A DNA stretch of 64,000 nucleotides. It comes from Wenxinia marina DSM 24838. GTDB taxonomy: Bacteria > Pseudomonadota > Alphaproteobacteria > Rhodobacterales > Rhodobacteraceae. The position numbers were made by a program, and so were the translations under genes. Below the pieces are notes generated by a model. It was not told the origin of the DNA and ran no database searches. It was given only the letters and a program-made list of their open reading frames with translations. Below, in pieces: positions 25,309 through 34,204 of this stretch. Numbering within the stretch: position 1 is the first letter of the stretch; every line of letters begins with the position of its first letter. The stretch lies in NCBI RefSeq assembly GCF_000379485.1, contig NZ_KB902312.1, forward strand, positions 62,277 to 126,276. Reading direction: 5' to 3'.

Positions 25309-25432
25309 CTCTCGATCTCCCTGATGACCGACCCGCCCTAGCACCTCCCCCCGCCACGGGGAACGGCGGCGCCCTTGCGGGGCCGCGCGGGCCGGACTAC
25401 CTGCGACGGACCCCCGCCGGACCGGAGTCCCG

Positions 25433-26779
25433 ATGCCCCACGACCTGCCCGCCCTCGCCGACGCGCTCCTTTCCGCGGCCCGCCATGCCGGGGCCGACGC
25501 CGCCGACGCCCTCGCGGTCAAAAGCACCTCGCTGCAGATCGGCGTCCGCGCCGGGGCGCTGGAAGAGGCGGAACGGTCCGAAGGGGTCGAGCTGGGCCTG
25601 CGGGTCCTGATCGGCCGGCGGCAGGCCTGCGTCTCCTCGTCGGACGCCCGTCCCGACACGCTGTCGCGGATGGCCGAGCGCGCCGTCGCGATGGCCCGCG
25701 AGGCGCCCGAGGATCCCCATGCCGGCCTCGCCGATCCCGGCCAGCTCGCCACCGACCTCGACGCCTCGCGGCTGGAACTGGCGGACCCCGCGGCCGAGCC
25801 CGACCCCGCCGCTCTGGAGGACGCCGCGCGCGAGGCCGAGGCGGCCGCGCTGGCAACTCCCGGCGTGACGCAGGTCCAGTCCGCCGGCGCCGCCTACGGC
25901 CGCACCTCCGTCCATCTCGCCGCCAGCAACGGCTTCGCCGGCGGCTACGACCGCACCGACAACGCGCTGTCCTGCGTCGCCATCTCCGGCACCGGCACGA
26001 AGATGGAGCGGGACTACGACCACGATTCGCGCGTCTTCGCCGCCGACCTGCGCGGCGCAGCCGAGATCGGCCGCATCGCGGGCGAGCGGGCCGCCGAACG
26101 GCAGGGCGCCCGGCGCCCGAAGACCGGCCGCTACCCCGTCCTCTACGACGAGCGCATCGCCTCGTCCCTGATCGGCCACCTCGTGCAGGCGATCAACGGC
26201 ACCGCCGTCGCCCGCGGCGCGTCCTTCCTGCGCGGCGCGCTGGGCGAGGCGGTGCTGCCGGACGGCCTGTCGCTGATCGAGGAGCCGCACCGCCCCCGCA
26301 TCCGCGGCTCGCGCCTGTTCGACGCCGAGGGGCTGCCGACCGCCCGCCGCGCGCTGGTCGAGGACGGCATCCTGCAGGGCTGGACCCTCGACCTCGCCAC
26401 CGCCCGAAAGCTGGGGATGGAGAGCACGGCCAACGCCGTCCGCGGCCCCGGCGGCCCCCCCTCGCCCTCCGCCGGCAACCTGACTCTGACGCAAGGGACC
26501 GCCAGCCGCGCCGACCTGATCGCGCAGATGGGCACCGGCCTCGTCGTCACCTCGATGATCGGCGCCACGATCAATCCCAATACCGGAGACTATTCCCGCG
26601 GCGCCTCCGGCTTCTGGATCGAGAACGGCGAGGTCGCCTACCCGGTGAGCGAGATCACCGTCGCCGGCAACCTGCGCGACATGCTGCGCCGGATCGTGCC
26701 CGCGAACGACGCCCGCGGCTGGCTCGGCCGCGTCGTGCCCTCGCTGCTGGTCGACGGGATGACCCTTGCCGGCGACTGA
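25433..26779 (+). CDS. pmbA: PmbA/TldE-type metalloprotease subunit
   Basis: A 448-residue cytoplasmic protein of the TldD/PmbA family. PmbA (TldE) partners with TldD to degrade peptides and mature modified peptides such as microcins. Typical blocks are QIGVRAGALEEAERSEGVELGLRV-like at the N-terminus, AASNGFAGGYDRT, RPKTGRYPVLYDER, IRGSRLFDAEGLPT and the C-terminal NPNTGDYSRGASGFWIENGE. The HExxH zinc motif belongs to TldD and is absent here, as expected. tldD itself is not in the window. The stop lies 14 bases inside the next gene. Confidence 0.92.
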   Translation: MPHDLPALADALLSAARHAGADAADALAVKSTSLQIGVRAGALEEAERSEGVELGLRVLIGRRQACVSSSDARPDTLSRMAERAVAMAREAPEDPHAGLADPGQLATDLDASRLELADPAAEPDPAALEDAAREAEAAALATPGVTQVQSAGAAYGRTSVHLAASNGFAGGYDRTDNALSCVAISGTGTKMERDYDHDSRVFAADLRGAAEIGRIAGERAAERQGARRPKTGRYPVLYDERIASSLIGHLVQAINGTAVARGASFLRGALGEAVLPDGLSLIEEPHRPRIRGSRLFDAEGLPTARRALVEDGILQGWTLDLATARKLGMESTANAVRGPGGPPSPSAGNLTLTQGTASRADLIAQMGTGLVVTSMIGATINPNTGDYSRGASGFWIENGEVAYPVSEITVAGNLRDMLRRIVPANDARGWLGRVVPSLLVDGMTLAGD

Positions 26780-27536
26780 CCTCGATCTTCTGGTCGAGGC
26801 GGCGACGGGCGCGGGCGAGATTGCTCTGGCGATCCGCGCGCGCGGCTACCGCACCTGGCACAAGGGCGACGAGGGGCCGGCGACCGACGCCGATCTTGCC
26901 TCCGACGCGCACCTCAGGGACCGGCTGATCGGGGCCCGTCCGGACTACGGCTGGCTCTCGGAAGAGACCGAGGACGGGCCGGAGCGCCTGTCGCGCGAGC
27001 GGGTGTTCATCGTCGACCCGATCGACGGCACCCGCGCATTCATGGAAGGCAGCCGCGACTGGGGGGTCTCCGTCGCCGTCGCCGAGGCCGGGCGGATCGT
27101 CGCCGCCGCCGTCGCGATGCCCGCCCGCGGGACGCTCTATGCCGCGGCCGCGGGGCAGGGCGCGACCCGCGACGGCGCGCCGATCCGCGCCAGCGGGGCG
27201 GCGGACATGGCCGAGGCCGAGGTCCTGTGCGCGAAGCCGACCCTCGCCGGACAACTGTGGCGCGGCGGAGCGCCGCCGCCGTTCCGCCGCGCCTTCCGCT
27301 CGTCGCTGGCGTTCCGCCTATGCCTCGTCGCCGAGGGCCGGTACGACGCGATGCTGACGCTGCGACCGACGTGGGAATGGGACGTGGCGGCCGGCGCGCT
27401 GATCGTGACCGAGGCGGGCGGATCGGCGACGGACCGCGCCGGACTGCCGCTGCGCTTCAACGGGGCGGTGCCGCGCCTGCCGGGCATCGTCGCCGGTGGC
27501 GGCGTGCAGGCCGCGCTGGTCGAAGCATTGATGTGA
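26766..27536 (+). CDS. Inositol-monophosphatase-family phosphatase, CysQ-like 3'(2'),5'-bisphosphate nucleotidase
   Basis: A 256-residue Mg/Li-sensitive phosphatase. Metal-binding motifs: Glu pair in WLSEETEDG, DPIDGTRAF (residues about 82-90) and the C-terminal WEWDVAAGALIVTEAGG. The closest branch is CysQ, which recycles the 3'-phosphoadenosine 5'-phosphate of sulfate assimilation; an inositol or histidinol phosphatase is the alternative. The start appears to be a TTG inside pmbA, because no in-frame ATG or GTG gives the conserved N-terminus, and the overlap argues for translational coupling to pmbA. Confidence 0.85.
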   Translation: MPATDLDLLVEAATGAGEIALAIRARGYRTWHKGDEGPATDADLASDAHLRDRLIGARPDYGWLSEETEDGPERLSRERVFIVDPIDGTRAFMEGSRDWGVSVAVAEAGRIVAAAVAMPARGTLYAAAAGQGATRDGAPIRASGAADMAEAEVLCAKPTLAGQLWRGGAPPPFRRAFRSSLAFRLCLVAEGRYDAMLTLRPTWEWDVAAGALIVTEAGGSATDRAGLPLRFNGAVPRLPGIVAGGGVQAALVEALM

Positions 27537-27726
27537 GAGGAGATGCCCCGGCGCCGCCCGCTGGGTGGGGGCTGATGTTCGGACGGCGCCGGGTGAAGCC
27601 TTGCAGCTACAGGGACCTTGATCCCCGACCGCCGCGGCGGGAGGATGATCCGAACGCGGCGCTTTCGCGACATTGTCCGCGAGACGCGGACGATCCGCCG
27701 GCGGCGGGCCGGGATAAGGAGCGAAA

Positions 27727-28899
27727 ATGAGAACAGTCGTGATCTCCGGCGCCGCCCGCACGCCGATGGGCGGCTTCCAGGGCGCCCTGGCGCCGCTCTC
27801 CGCGCCCGAACTCGGCGGATCGGCGATTCGCGCCGCCCTCGACGGGGCGGGTGTCGGGACGGTTGACGAAGTCCTGATGGGCTGCGTCCTGCCCGCCGGG
27901 CAGGGGCAGGCCCCGGCGCGGCAGGCGGGCTTCCACGCCGGCCTCGGCGAGGAGGTCCCCGCCACCACGCTGAACAAGATGTGCGGCTCGGGCATGAAGG
28001 CGGCGATGATGGCCTTCGACCAGATCGCCCTCGGCCACGCCGGCACGATGGTCGCCGGCGGCATGGAGAGCATGACCAACGCCCCCTACCTGCTGCCCAA
28101 GATGCGAGGTGGCGCCCGGATCGGCCACGGCCAGGTGCAGGATTCGATGTTCCTCGACGGGCTGGAGGACGCCTACGAGCCCGGCCGCCTCATGGGTACC
28201 TTTGCCGAGGACTGCGCCGAGCGCTTCCAGTTCACCCGCGCCGCCCAGGACGAGTACGCGCTCGCCAGCCTCGAGAACGCCCGGCGCGCCCAGCGCGACG
28301 GCGGCTTCGCAACCGAGATCGCGCCGGTCACCGTCCCGGGACGCGGCGGAGACACCGAGGTCGCCGAGGACGAGCAGCCCGGCAAGGCGCGCCCGGAGAA
28401 GATCCCGCATCTGAAACCCGCGTTCCGGCAGGGCGGCACCGTCACCGCCGCCAACTCCTCCTCGATCTCCGACGGCGCCGCCGCCCTCGTCCTCGCGGCC
28501 GAGCAGGTGGCGAAGGCGACCGACATGCCGGTCCGCGCGCGCATCCTCGGCCACGCCTCCCACGCGCAGGCGCCCGGCTGGTTCACCACCGCCCCGGTCC
28601 CCGCCGCGCAGAAGCTGCTCAAGCGGCTCGGCTGGACGGTGGACGACGTCGACCTCTGGGAGGTGAACGAGGCCTTCGCCGTCGTTCCCATGGCCTTCAT
28701 GCACGAGATGGGCCTCCCGAGGGACCGCCTCAACGTCAACGGCGGCGCCTGCGCCCTCGGCCACCCGATCGGCGCCAGCGGCGCCCGCATCCTCGTCACG
28801 CTGCTCCACACGCTCGAGGCCCGCGACCTCAGACGCGGCGTCGCCGCCATCTGCATCGGCGGCGGCGAGGGCACCGCCATCGCGATAGAGCGCCCCTGA
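27727..28899 (+). CDS. Acetyl-CoA acetyltransferase (thiolase)
   Basis: A 390-residue thiolase that condenses two acetyl-CoA to acetoacetyl-CoA or cleaves 3-ketoacyl-CoA. The catalytic residues are all present: nucleophilic Cys in NKMCGSGMKA (about residue 89), VNEAFA, His in GGACALGHPIGASGAR and the second Cys in CIGGGEGTA. It could feed polyhydroxybutyrate synthesis or degrade ketone bodies; no pha gene is adjacent. The ATG has AAGGAG at good spacing. The 190-base gap before it is devoid of genes. Confidence 0.93.
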   Translation: MRTVVISGAARTPMGGFQGALAPLSAPELGGSAIRAALDGAGVGTVDEVLMGCVLPAGQGQAPARQAGFHAGLGEEVPATTLNKMCGSGMKAAMMAFDQIALGHAGTMVAGGMESMTNAPYLLPKMRGGARIGHGQVQDSMFLDGLEDAYEPGRLMGTFAEDCAERFQFTRAAQDEYALASLENARRAQRDGGFATEIAPVTVPGRGGDTEVAEDEQPGKARPEKIPHLKPAFRQGGTVTAANSSSISDGAAALVLAAEQVAKATDMPVRARILGHASHAQAPGWFTTAPVPAAQKLLKRLGWTVDDVDLWEVNEAFAVVPMAFMHEMGLPRDRLNVNGGACALGHPIGASGARILVTLLHTLEARDLRRGVAAICIGGGEGTAIAIERP

Positions 28900-28916
28900 C
28901 CCTGCTCCTATCTTGC

Positions 28917-28958
28917 TCAAAATACCTCCACGGGGGTCCGGGGGTGTGAAACCCCCGG
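28917..28958. repeat. GGGGGTCCGGGGG-type hairpin repeat, copy 1
   Basis: An A/T-rich lead (TCAAAATACCTCCA) is followed by CGGGGGTCCGGGGGTGTGAAACCCCCGG, whose second half folds as CCGGGGG/CCCCCGG. The same lead-plus-hairpin arrangement recurs between the ABC binding-protein and permease genes. It lies between the thiolase and msrC genes, both on the plus strand. Confidence 0.65.
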
Positions 28959-28984
28959 TCCGCCCTCACAGGCCGGAACCGACG

Positions 28985-29437
28985 ATGCACGCAGACTACC
29001 CCGACCTCCACCAGCGCCTCACCGCCCTCGCGACGGACGAAACCGACGAGATCGCCCTCATGGCCACCGTCGCCTGCGAGCTCCATCACGCCGACGACCG
29101 CTTCGACTGGACCGGCTTCTACCGCGTCACCGCCCCCGGGCTCCTCAAGATCGGCCCCTACCAGGGCGGCCACGGCTGCCTGACGATTCCGTTCGACAAG
29201 GGCGTCTGCGGCGCCGCCGCCCGCACCGGCGACGTGCAGATCGTCCCCGACGTGGAGGCGTTCCCCGGCCACATCGCCTGCTCCTCCTCCACCCGGTCCG
29301 AGATCGTCCTCCCCGTCCGCGACGCCGCGGGCCGCCTCCTCGGCGTTCTCGACATCGACAGCGACCGCCCGGACGCCTTCACGCAAGAGGACGCCGACGG
29401 CCTGTCCGCAATCCTGACAGCTGTCTTCGCCCGATGA
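28985..29437 (+). CDS. msrC: GAF-domain free methionine-(R)-sulfoxide reductase
   Basis: A 150-residue single GAF domain of the fRMsr (YebR/MsrC) type, which reduces free methionine-R-sulfoxide in the cytosol using thioredoxin. The signature is clear: FDWTGFYRV, then GHGCLTIPFDKGVCGAAARTG, VPDVEAFPGHIAC and SRSEIV-like TRSEIVLPV. The three redox cysteines are all kept (GHGC, GVCG, HIAC). Most homologues have HIACD; here Asp is replaced by Ser. It overlaps the next gene by ATGA, so they are co-translated. Confidence 0.9.
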   Translation: MHADYPDLHQRLTALATDETDEIALMATVACELHHADDRFDWTGFYRVTAPGLLKIGPYQGGHGCLTIPFDKGVCGAAARTGDVQIVPDVEAFPGHIACSSSTRSEIVLPVRDAAGRLLGVLDIDSDRPDAFTQEDADGLSAILTAVFAR

Positions 29438-29814
29438 TCCGCGGCTCGTGCCTCTGCGGCGGCGTCTCGTTCGAGGTCGCGGATCCGCGCCCCTCGGTCA
29501 CCTTCTGCCACTGCTCGCTCTGCCGCGCGTGGAGCGGCCACTACTGGGCCTCCACCCGCGCCGAGGCCGCCGACGTCCGCTTCACCGCCGACGAGACCCT
29601 GCGCTGGTACGCCTCTTCCGACATCGCCGAGCGCGGCTTCTGCGACCGCTGCGGCGCCAGCCTGTTCTTCCGTCCCGACGGCGCCGGCCATATCGGCATC
29701 GCCGCCGGCGCGCTGGAGACGCCGACGGGCCTGACTCCGGGCAAGCACATCTTCACCGCGGACAAAGGCGATTACTACGACCTGCCCGCCGATGCGCCCC
29801 ACATCCCCGATTGA
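29434..29814 (+). CDS. GFA (Mss4-like) zinc-binding protein, first tandem copy
   Basis: A 126-residue protein of the glutathione-dependent formaldehyde-activating enzyme-like family. Metal-binding cysteines: CLCGG at the N-terminus, CHCSLCR at residues about 31-37 and CDRCGAS at about 70. The C-terminus is IFTADKGDYYDLPADAPHIP. Biochemical function of most members is unknown; catalysis with glutathione is proven only for a few. It is coupled to msrC by an ATGA overlap and followed by an overlapping second copy. Confidence 0.88.
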   Translation: MIRGSCLCGGVSFEVADPRPSVTFCHCSLCRAWSGHYWASTRAEAADVRFTADETLRWYASSDIAERGFCDRCGASLFFRPDGAGHIGIAAGALETPTGLTPGKHIFTADKGDYYDLPADAPHIPD

Positions 29815-30184
29815 GGCCACGGGCCCGGGCGGGGTCGCCGGCCGCTGCCTCTGCGGCGCCTTCGCTTTCACCCACGCCGCCCCGGTCGGGGCGATCACCG
29901 CCTGCCACTGCACCCAGTGCCGCCAGCTCTCCGGCCACTACGCCGCCAGCTCCGACGCCGACGAGGGCCGCCTCGCCTGGACCGCCACCGGCGGCCTCGG
30001 CACATGGGCCGGCCCCGCCGGCTCCACCCGCGGCTTCTGCCGCACCTGAGGCGCGTCGCTGTGGTTCCGCGACGCCGCCGGCACCCTCTCGATCGAGGCC
30101 GGTCAGCTCGTCGCACCGACGGGAGGCTGCCTGACGGAGCACATCTTCACCGGCGACGCGGGCGACTACTACGACCCGGCCTGA
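29792..30184 (+). pseudogene. GFA-family protein, second tandem copy, interrupted by in-frame UGA
   Basis: The frame reads CLCGAF, CHCTQCRQLSGHYA, then GFCRT, a TGA codon (30047-30049), and continues GASLWFRDAAG to GDAGDYYDPA and a final TGA. In the neighbouring copy the matching segment is FCDRCGASLFFR, so TGA stands exactly where the fourth zinc-ligand Cys (TGC) belongs. The 44 codons after it are intact and family-like. Either this is a recent nonsense mutation (TGC to TGA, one base), a sequence error, or recoding as selenocysteine. A hairpin directly follows the TGA (30050-30076, loop TGTGGTTCC), but GC-rich DNA makes such hairpins common. A pseudogene is the default reading. Confidence 0.7.
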
Positions 30185-30203
30185 CCTGCTAGACGCGGCC
30201 CCC

Positions 30204-30851
30204 ATGCACGACGTCTACGCCCCGCCCGACACGCCGCTCGCGGTCCTGCACGAGGATCACGAGGTGCTGCTGGTGGACAAGCCTGCCGGCCTCCTCTCCG
30301 TCCCCGGCAAGGGCGAACATCTCGCCGACTGCCTGCTGACCCGCGTGCAGGCCGCGTTCCCCACCGCGCTCCTCGTCCACCGGCTGGACCGCGACACCTC
30401 CGGCGTCATGGTCTTCGCCCTGACCCCCCACGCCCAGCGCCACCTCGGCCTGCAGTTCGAGAAGCGCCAGACGAAGAAGACCTACGTCGCCCGCCTCTGG
30501 GGCGAGATGACGGACAAGACCGGCACCGTAAACCTGCCGCTGATCGTCGACTGGCCGAACCGCCCCCGCCAGAAGGTCGACCATCAGGAGGGCCGCGAGG
30601 CGGTCACCGACTGGCGCGTCCTGCGCACCGGCGACGGCGAGACGCGCGTCCGCCTGATGCCCCGCACCGGCCGCTCGCACCAGCTGCGCGTCCACATGGC
30701 CGAGATCGGCCACCCGATCCTCGGCGACCCGTTCTACAGCGCCGGCCCGGCCCGCGACTTCCCCCGTCTGATGCTCCATTCCGAGACGCTGCAGTTCCGC
30801 CATCCCGACGGCGGCAAGGGCGTCCGCTTCACGGCGAGGGCGCCGTTCTAG
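30204..30851 (+). CDS. rluA: RluA-family pseudouridine synthase
   Basis: A 215-residue enzyme that isomerises uridine to pseudouridine in RNA; by size it is closest to RluA, which acts on 23S rRNA position 746 and some tRNAs. The catalytic Asp is in VHRLDRDTSGVMVFA (about residue 56). Other matches are DHEVLLVDKPAGLLSVPG, FEKRQTKKTYVARLWG and MPRTGRSHQLRVHM. It has no S4 domain. The aldo/keto reductase gene follows 70 bases downstream. Confidence 0.92.
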   Translation: MHDVYAPPDTPLAVLHEDHEVLLVDKPAGLLSVPGKGEHLADCLLTRVQAAFPTALLVHRLDRDTSGVMVFALTPHAQRHLGLQFEKRQTKKTYVARLWGEMTDKTGTVNLPLIVDWPNRPRQKVDHQEGREAVTDWRVLRTGDGETRVRLMPRTGRSHQLRVHMAEIGHPILGDPFYSAGPARDFPRLMLHSETLQFRHPDGGKGVRFTARAPF

Positions 30852-30921
30852 ATGACCACGAACCTTGACCCGCCCCGCCCCCGCGCTCGATAGCGATACC
30901 GGACCACCAGGAGGAGCCCCC

Positions 30922-31905
30922 ATGCCGACCGACCTGCCCACCCGCGATTTCGGCCGCACCGGCCTGAAGATCACCCCCGTCGGCTTCGGCGCCTGGGCCA
31001 TCGGCGGCAACATGTGGGGCCCGCAGGACGACGGCGAGTCCGTCGCCGCGATCCGCCACGCGGTCGAGGCGGGCGTGAACTGGATCGACACCGCCGCCGT
31101 CTACGGCAACGGCCACTCCGAGGAGGTCGTCGCCAAGGCCCTCGACGGCATGGCGGACGCCGACCGGCCCTACGTCTTCACCAAGGGCGGCATCGTCCGC
31201 GACGCCGAGGGCAAGAACCCCCGCCGCGTCTCCGCCGACCTCGCGCAGCAATGCGAGGACTCCCTCCGCCGGCTGAAGGTCGACGTGATCGACCTCTACC
31301 AGGTGCACTGGCCCGCCGACGACATCCCGCTGGAGGAGTACTGGGCCACCGCCCTGCGGCTGAAGGAGCAGGGCAAGGTCGCCCATGTCGGCCTGTCGAA
31401 CCACGACGCGGCGCAGCTGGAGACGGCCGAGGCGATGGGCCATGTCGAGACGCTTCAGCCGCCCTTCTCGATGATCCGCCGCGAGACGGCGGAGTCGATC
31501 CTGCCCTGGTGCGCCGCCCACGACACGGGCGTCATCTGCTATTCGCCGATGCAGTCGGGCCTCCTGTCCGGCCGGTTCAGCCGCGCGCGGGCCGAGGGGC
31601 TGGACGCGAACGACTGGCGCCGGGCCAACCCCGAATTCTCCGGCGACAAGCTGGAGGCGAACCTCGCGCTCGCCGACGCGCTGCGCCCTGTGGCCGAGCG
31701 GCACGGCGTCACGCCCGGCGCCGTCGCCATCGCCTGGACGCTGGACTGGCCGGGCCTGACCGCCGCCATCGTCGGCGCCCGCTCGCCGTCGCAGGTGGAC
31801 GGATGGATGCCGGCGGCGACCCTTCAGCTGACGGACGAGGACCGCGACACCCTGTCCCGCGCGATCCAGTCGACCGGCGCGGGCAGCGGCCCGGTCCGGG
31901 CCTGA
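30922..31905 (+). CDS. Aldo/keto reductase
   Basis: A 327-residue NADPH-dependent (beta/alpha)8 oxidoreductase. The catalytic tetrad is visible: Asp in IDTAAVYGNG, Tyr in the same block, Lys in FTKGG and His in YQVHWP. The C-terminal cofactor part is AIVGARSPSQVDGW. It belongs to the bacterial AKR groups acting on small aldehydes or sugars; substrate unknown. The start was set at MPTDLPTRDFGRTGLK with GGAGGAG upstream; the longer open frame is unsupported. Confidence 0.9.
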   Translation: MPTDLPTRDFGRTGLKITPVGFGAWAIGGNMWGPQDDGESVAAIRHAVEAGVNWIDTAAVYGNGHSEEVVAKALDGMADADRPYVFTKGGIVRDAEGKNPRRVSADLAQQCEDSLRRLKVDVIDLYQVHWPADDIPLEEYWATALRLKEQGKVAHVGLSNHDAAQLETAEAMGHVETLQPPFSMIRRETAESILPWCAAHDTGVICYSPMQSGLLSGRFSRARAEGLDANDWRRANPEFSGDKLEANLALADALRPVAERHGVTPGAVAIAWTLDWPGLTAAIVGARSPSQVDGWMPAATLQLTDEDRDTLSRAIQSTGAGSGPVRA

Positions 31906-32030
31906 CGCCCGCGCGCCCGCGCAGAAAAACCGGCCCTACGCCCCTTTGGCGGTTCACCCGGCCGCGCGGTCATGGTTGTCTCCACTCCGGGCCGGCGGTT
32001 CCGCCGGGAGGTTCAACGGGGAGTGGACGA

Positions 32031-33161
32031 ATGAAGGGACTGTACGTGGCGGCCGCGCTGGCCGCTCTGGCCACCGGCGCGGCGGCCGAGGTGAAGGTCG
32101 GGATGATCACGACGCTGTCGGGCGGCGGCGCCGGCCTCGGCATCGACGTGCGCGACGGCTTCCTGCTGGCGCTGGAGCAGTCGGGCCGCGACGACATCGA
32201 GGTGATCGTCGAGGACGACGCGCAGGCGCCCGACACCGCGGTGCAGCTCGCCGACCGGATGATCCAGTCCGACCGCGTGCAGGTGCTGACCGGGATCGTC
32301 TGGTCGAACCTCGCGATGGCCGTGGTGCCGTCGGCGGTCAACCAGGGCATCTTCTACCTCTCGCCCAATGCCGGGCCGTCGCAGCTGGCCGGCGCCAACT
32401 GTCACGAGAACTACTTCAACGTCGCCTGGCAGAACGACAACCTGCACGAGGCGGCGGGCGCCTGGGCGAACCAGACCGGCTACGCCAACAGCTTCATCCT
32501 CGCGCCGAACTACCCGGCGGGGCAGGACGCGCTGACCGGCTACAAGCGCTTCTACGAGGGCGAGCTGGCGGGCGAGATCTACACCGAGCTCGGCCAGACC
32601 GACTACGCCGCCGAGATCGCGCAGATCCGCGCGAGCGGCGCCGACAGCGTGTTCTTCTTCCTGCCCGGCGGCATGGGAATCAGCTTCCTCAAGCAGTACG
32701 CCGATTCGGGCGTCGACATTCCGGTGATCGGCCCGGCCTTCTCGTTCGACCAGGGCATCCTGCAGGCGGTCGGCGACGCGGCGCTCGGCGTGGTCAACAC
32801 CTCGCAATGGTCCAAGGATATCGACAACCCCACCAACGCCGCTTTCGTCGAAAGCTTCCAGGCCGAGTACGGGCGCCTGCCCTCGCTCTACGCCTCGCAG
32901 GGCTTCGACACCGCCAACCTGCTGATCTCGGCGCTCGAGGTCGCGGACCCGTCCGAGGACCCGGACGCCTTCCGCGCCGCGCTCGAGGCGGCGGACTTCG
33001 ACAGCACGCGCGGTGACTTCGAGTTCGGCCCGAACCATCACCCGATCCAGGACATCTACGCCCGCGAGGTGGTGCAGGAAGGCGACGTCTTCACCAATCG
33101 CATCATCGGCGTGGCGCTGGAGGATCGCGGCGACGCCTACGCCGAAGAGTGCGCCATGTGA
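32031..33161 (+). CDS. Branched-chain-type ABC transporter substrate-binding protein
   Basis: A 376-residue periplasmic binding protein with a short signal peptide (MKGLYVAAALAALATGAAA). The N-lobe begins VKVGMITTLSGGGAGLGIDVRDGF, typical of the LivK/Peripla_BP_6 family. The body has LTGIVWSNLAMAV, NYFNVAWQND and YASQGFDTANLLISALE. Two Cys (in GANCHEN and AEECAM) may form a disulfide. It starts the five-gene importer set, with the permeases beginning 122 bases later after an intervening hairpin. The ligand may be an amino acid, an aromatic acid or another small carboxylate; it cannot be read from the sequence. Confidence 0.9.
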   Translation: MKGLYVAAALAALATGAAAEVKVGMITTLSGGGAGLGIDVRDGFLLALEQSGRDDIEVIVEDDAQAPDTAVQLADRMIQSDRVQVLTGIVWSNLAMAVVPSAVNQGIFYLSPNAGPSQLAGANCHENYFNVAWQNDNLHEAAGAWANQTGYANSFILAPNYPAGQDALTGYKRFYEGELAGEIYTELGQTDYAAEIAQIRASGADSVFFFLPGGMGISFLKQYADSGVDIPVIGPAFSFDQGILQAVGDAALGVVNTSQWSKDIDNPTNAAFVESFQAEYGRLPSLYASQGFDTANLLISALEVADPSEDPDAFRAALEAADFDSTRGDFEFGPNHHPIQDIYAREVVQEGDVFTNRIIGVALEDRGDAYAEECAM

Positions 33162-33213
33162 GACGGCCGGGCGGCGCGCCGGCACAAGCGCGCCGCCCCC
33201 CTCTCACCGAGCC

Positions 33214-33253
33214 ATAAATATCCCGCGGGGGTCCGGGGGCGCGAAGCCCCCGG
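33214..33253. repeat. GGGGGTCCGGGGG-type hairpin repeat, copy 2
   Basis: ATAAATATCCCGCGGGGGTCCGGGGGCGCGAAGCCCCCGG is a second copy of the element behind the thiolase gene. The hairpin CCGGGGGC/GCCCCCGG lies between the binding-protein and permease genes. There it could reduce read-through and so favour binding-protein expression; this role is inferred. Confidence 0.65.
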
Positions 33254-33283
33254 CGCTCTCCGCTCGGACGGACGGCCGGAACG

Positions 33284-34204
33284 ATGTCCCTGATCCTCAT
33301 CCTCGAACAGGTGCTCAACGGCCTGCAGGCCGGCGTGATGCTGTTCCTGATGGCGGCGGGCCTGACACTGATCTTCGGCGTCATGGGCCTGATCAACCTC
33401 GCCCACGGCTCGCTCTACATGGTCGGCGCCTTCGCGGCGGCCGGCGTCGCGGCGGCGACGGGGTCGTTCCTGCTGGCGCTGGTGGCGGCGCTGGTCGCGG
33501 CGGCGGCGGCGGGCGTGGTGGTCGAGACCGTCGTCATGCGCCGGCTTTACGCCCGCGACCACCTCGACCAGGTTCTCGCCACCTTCGCGCTGATCCTGAT
33601 CTTTTCCGAACTCACCCGCTGGGCCTTCGGCTCGTTCCCGCTGTACCTCAATCCGCCGGACTGGCTGTCGGGGCCGGTGACGCTGCCCGGCGGCATCCGC
33701 TACCCCGTCTACCGGCTGGCGCTGATCGGCATCGGCCTCGCCGTCGGCCTCGGCCTCTGGGCGCTGACCCGGCGCACCCGGCTCGGCATCCGCATCCGTG
33801 CGGGCGAGAACGACCGCGAGATGATCGCCGCCCTCGGCGTCGATATCGGCCGGCTCTACACGCTGGTCTTCGCCCTCGGCGCCGCGCTCGCGGGCCTTGC
33901 CGGGGCGCTGGTCGGTGCGATCCAGTCGGTGCAGGTCGGGATGGGAGAGCCGGTGCTGATCCTCGCCTTCGTCGTCATCGTGATCGGCGGCATCGGCTCC
34001 ATCCGCGGCGCGTTCGTCGGGGCGCTGCTGGTCGGCCTGACCGACACCCTCGGCGGCATCTTCCTGCCCGAGCTGTTCAAGCTGGTCACCGATCCCGCCA
34101 CCGCCACCCAAGCGGGCGCGTCGCTGTCCTCGATGTCGATCTACATCCTGATGAGCCTCGTCCTGATCTGGCGTCCCACCGGCCTGTTCGGGGCGAAGGC
34201 GTGA
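33284..34204 (+). CDS. livH: Branched-chain-type ABC transporter permease, LivH family
   Basis: A 306-residue inner-membrane protein with about eight hydrophobic segments. Signatures are LNGLQAGVMLFLMAAGLTLIFG at the N-terminus with GLINLAHGSLYMVGAF, and the cytoplasmic loop RTRLGIRIRAGENDREMIAALGVD, which contacts the ATPases. The C-terminus is WRPTGLFG as in LivH. The stop overlaps the GTG start of the next permease (GTGA). Confidence 0.92.
   Translation: MSLILILEQVLNGLQAGVMLFLMAAGLTLIFGVMGLINLAHGSLYMVGAFAAAGVAAATGSFLLALVAALVAAAAAGVVVETVVMRRLYARDHLDQVLATFALILIFSELTRWAFGSFPLYLNPPDWLSGPVTLPGGIRYPVYRLALIGIGLAVGLGLWALTRRTRLGIRIRAGENDREMIAALGVDIGRLYTLVFALGAALAGLAGALVGAIQSVQVGMGEPVLILAFVVIVIGGIGSIRGAFVGALLVGLTDTLGGIFLPELFKLVTDPATATQAGASLSSMSIYILMSLVLIWRPTGLFGAKA

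Noticed and set aside
27537-27726. Possible small gene between the CysQ-like and thiolase genes
   Set aside because: The frames here are short and Arg/Pro-rich without a ribosome-binding site; the region is better read as the thiolase leader.
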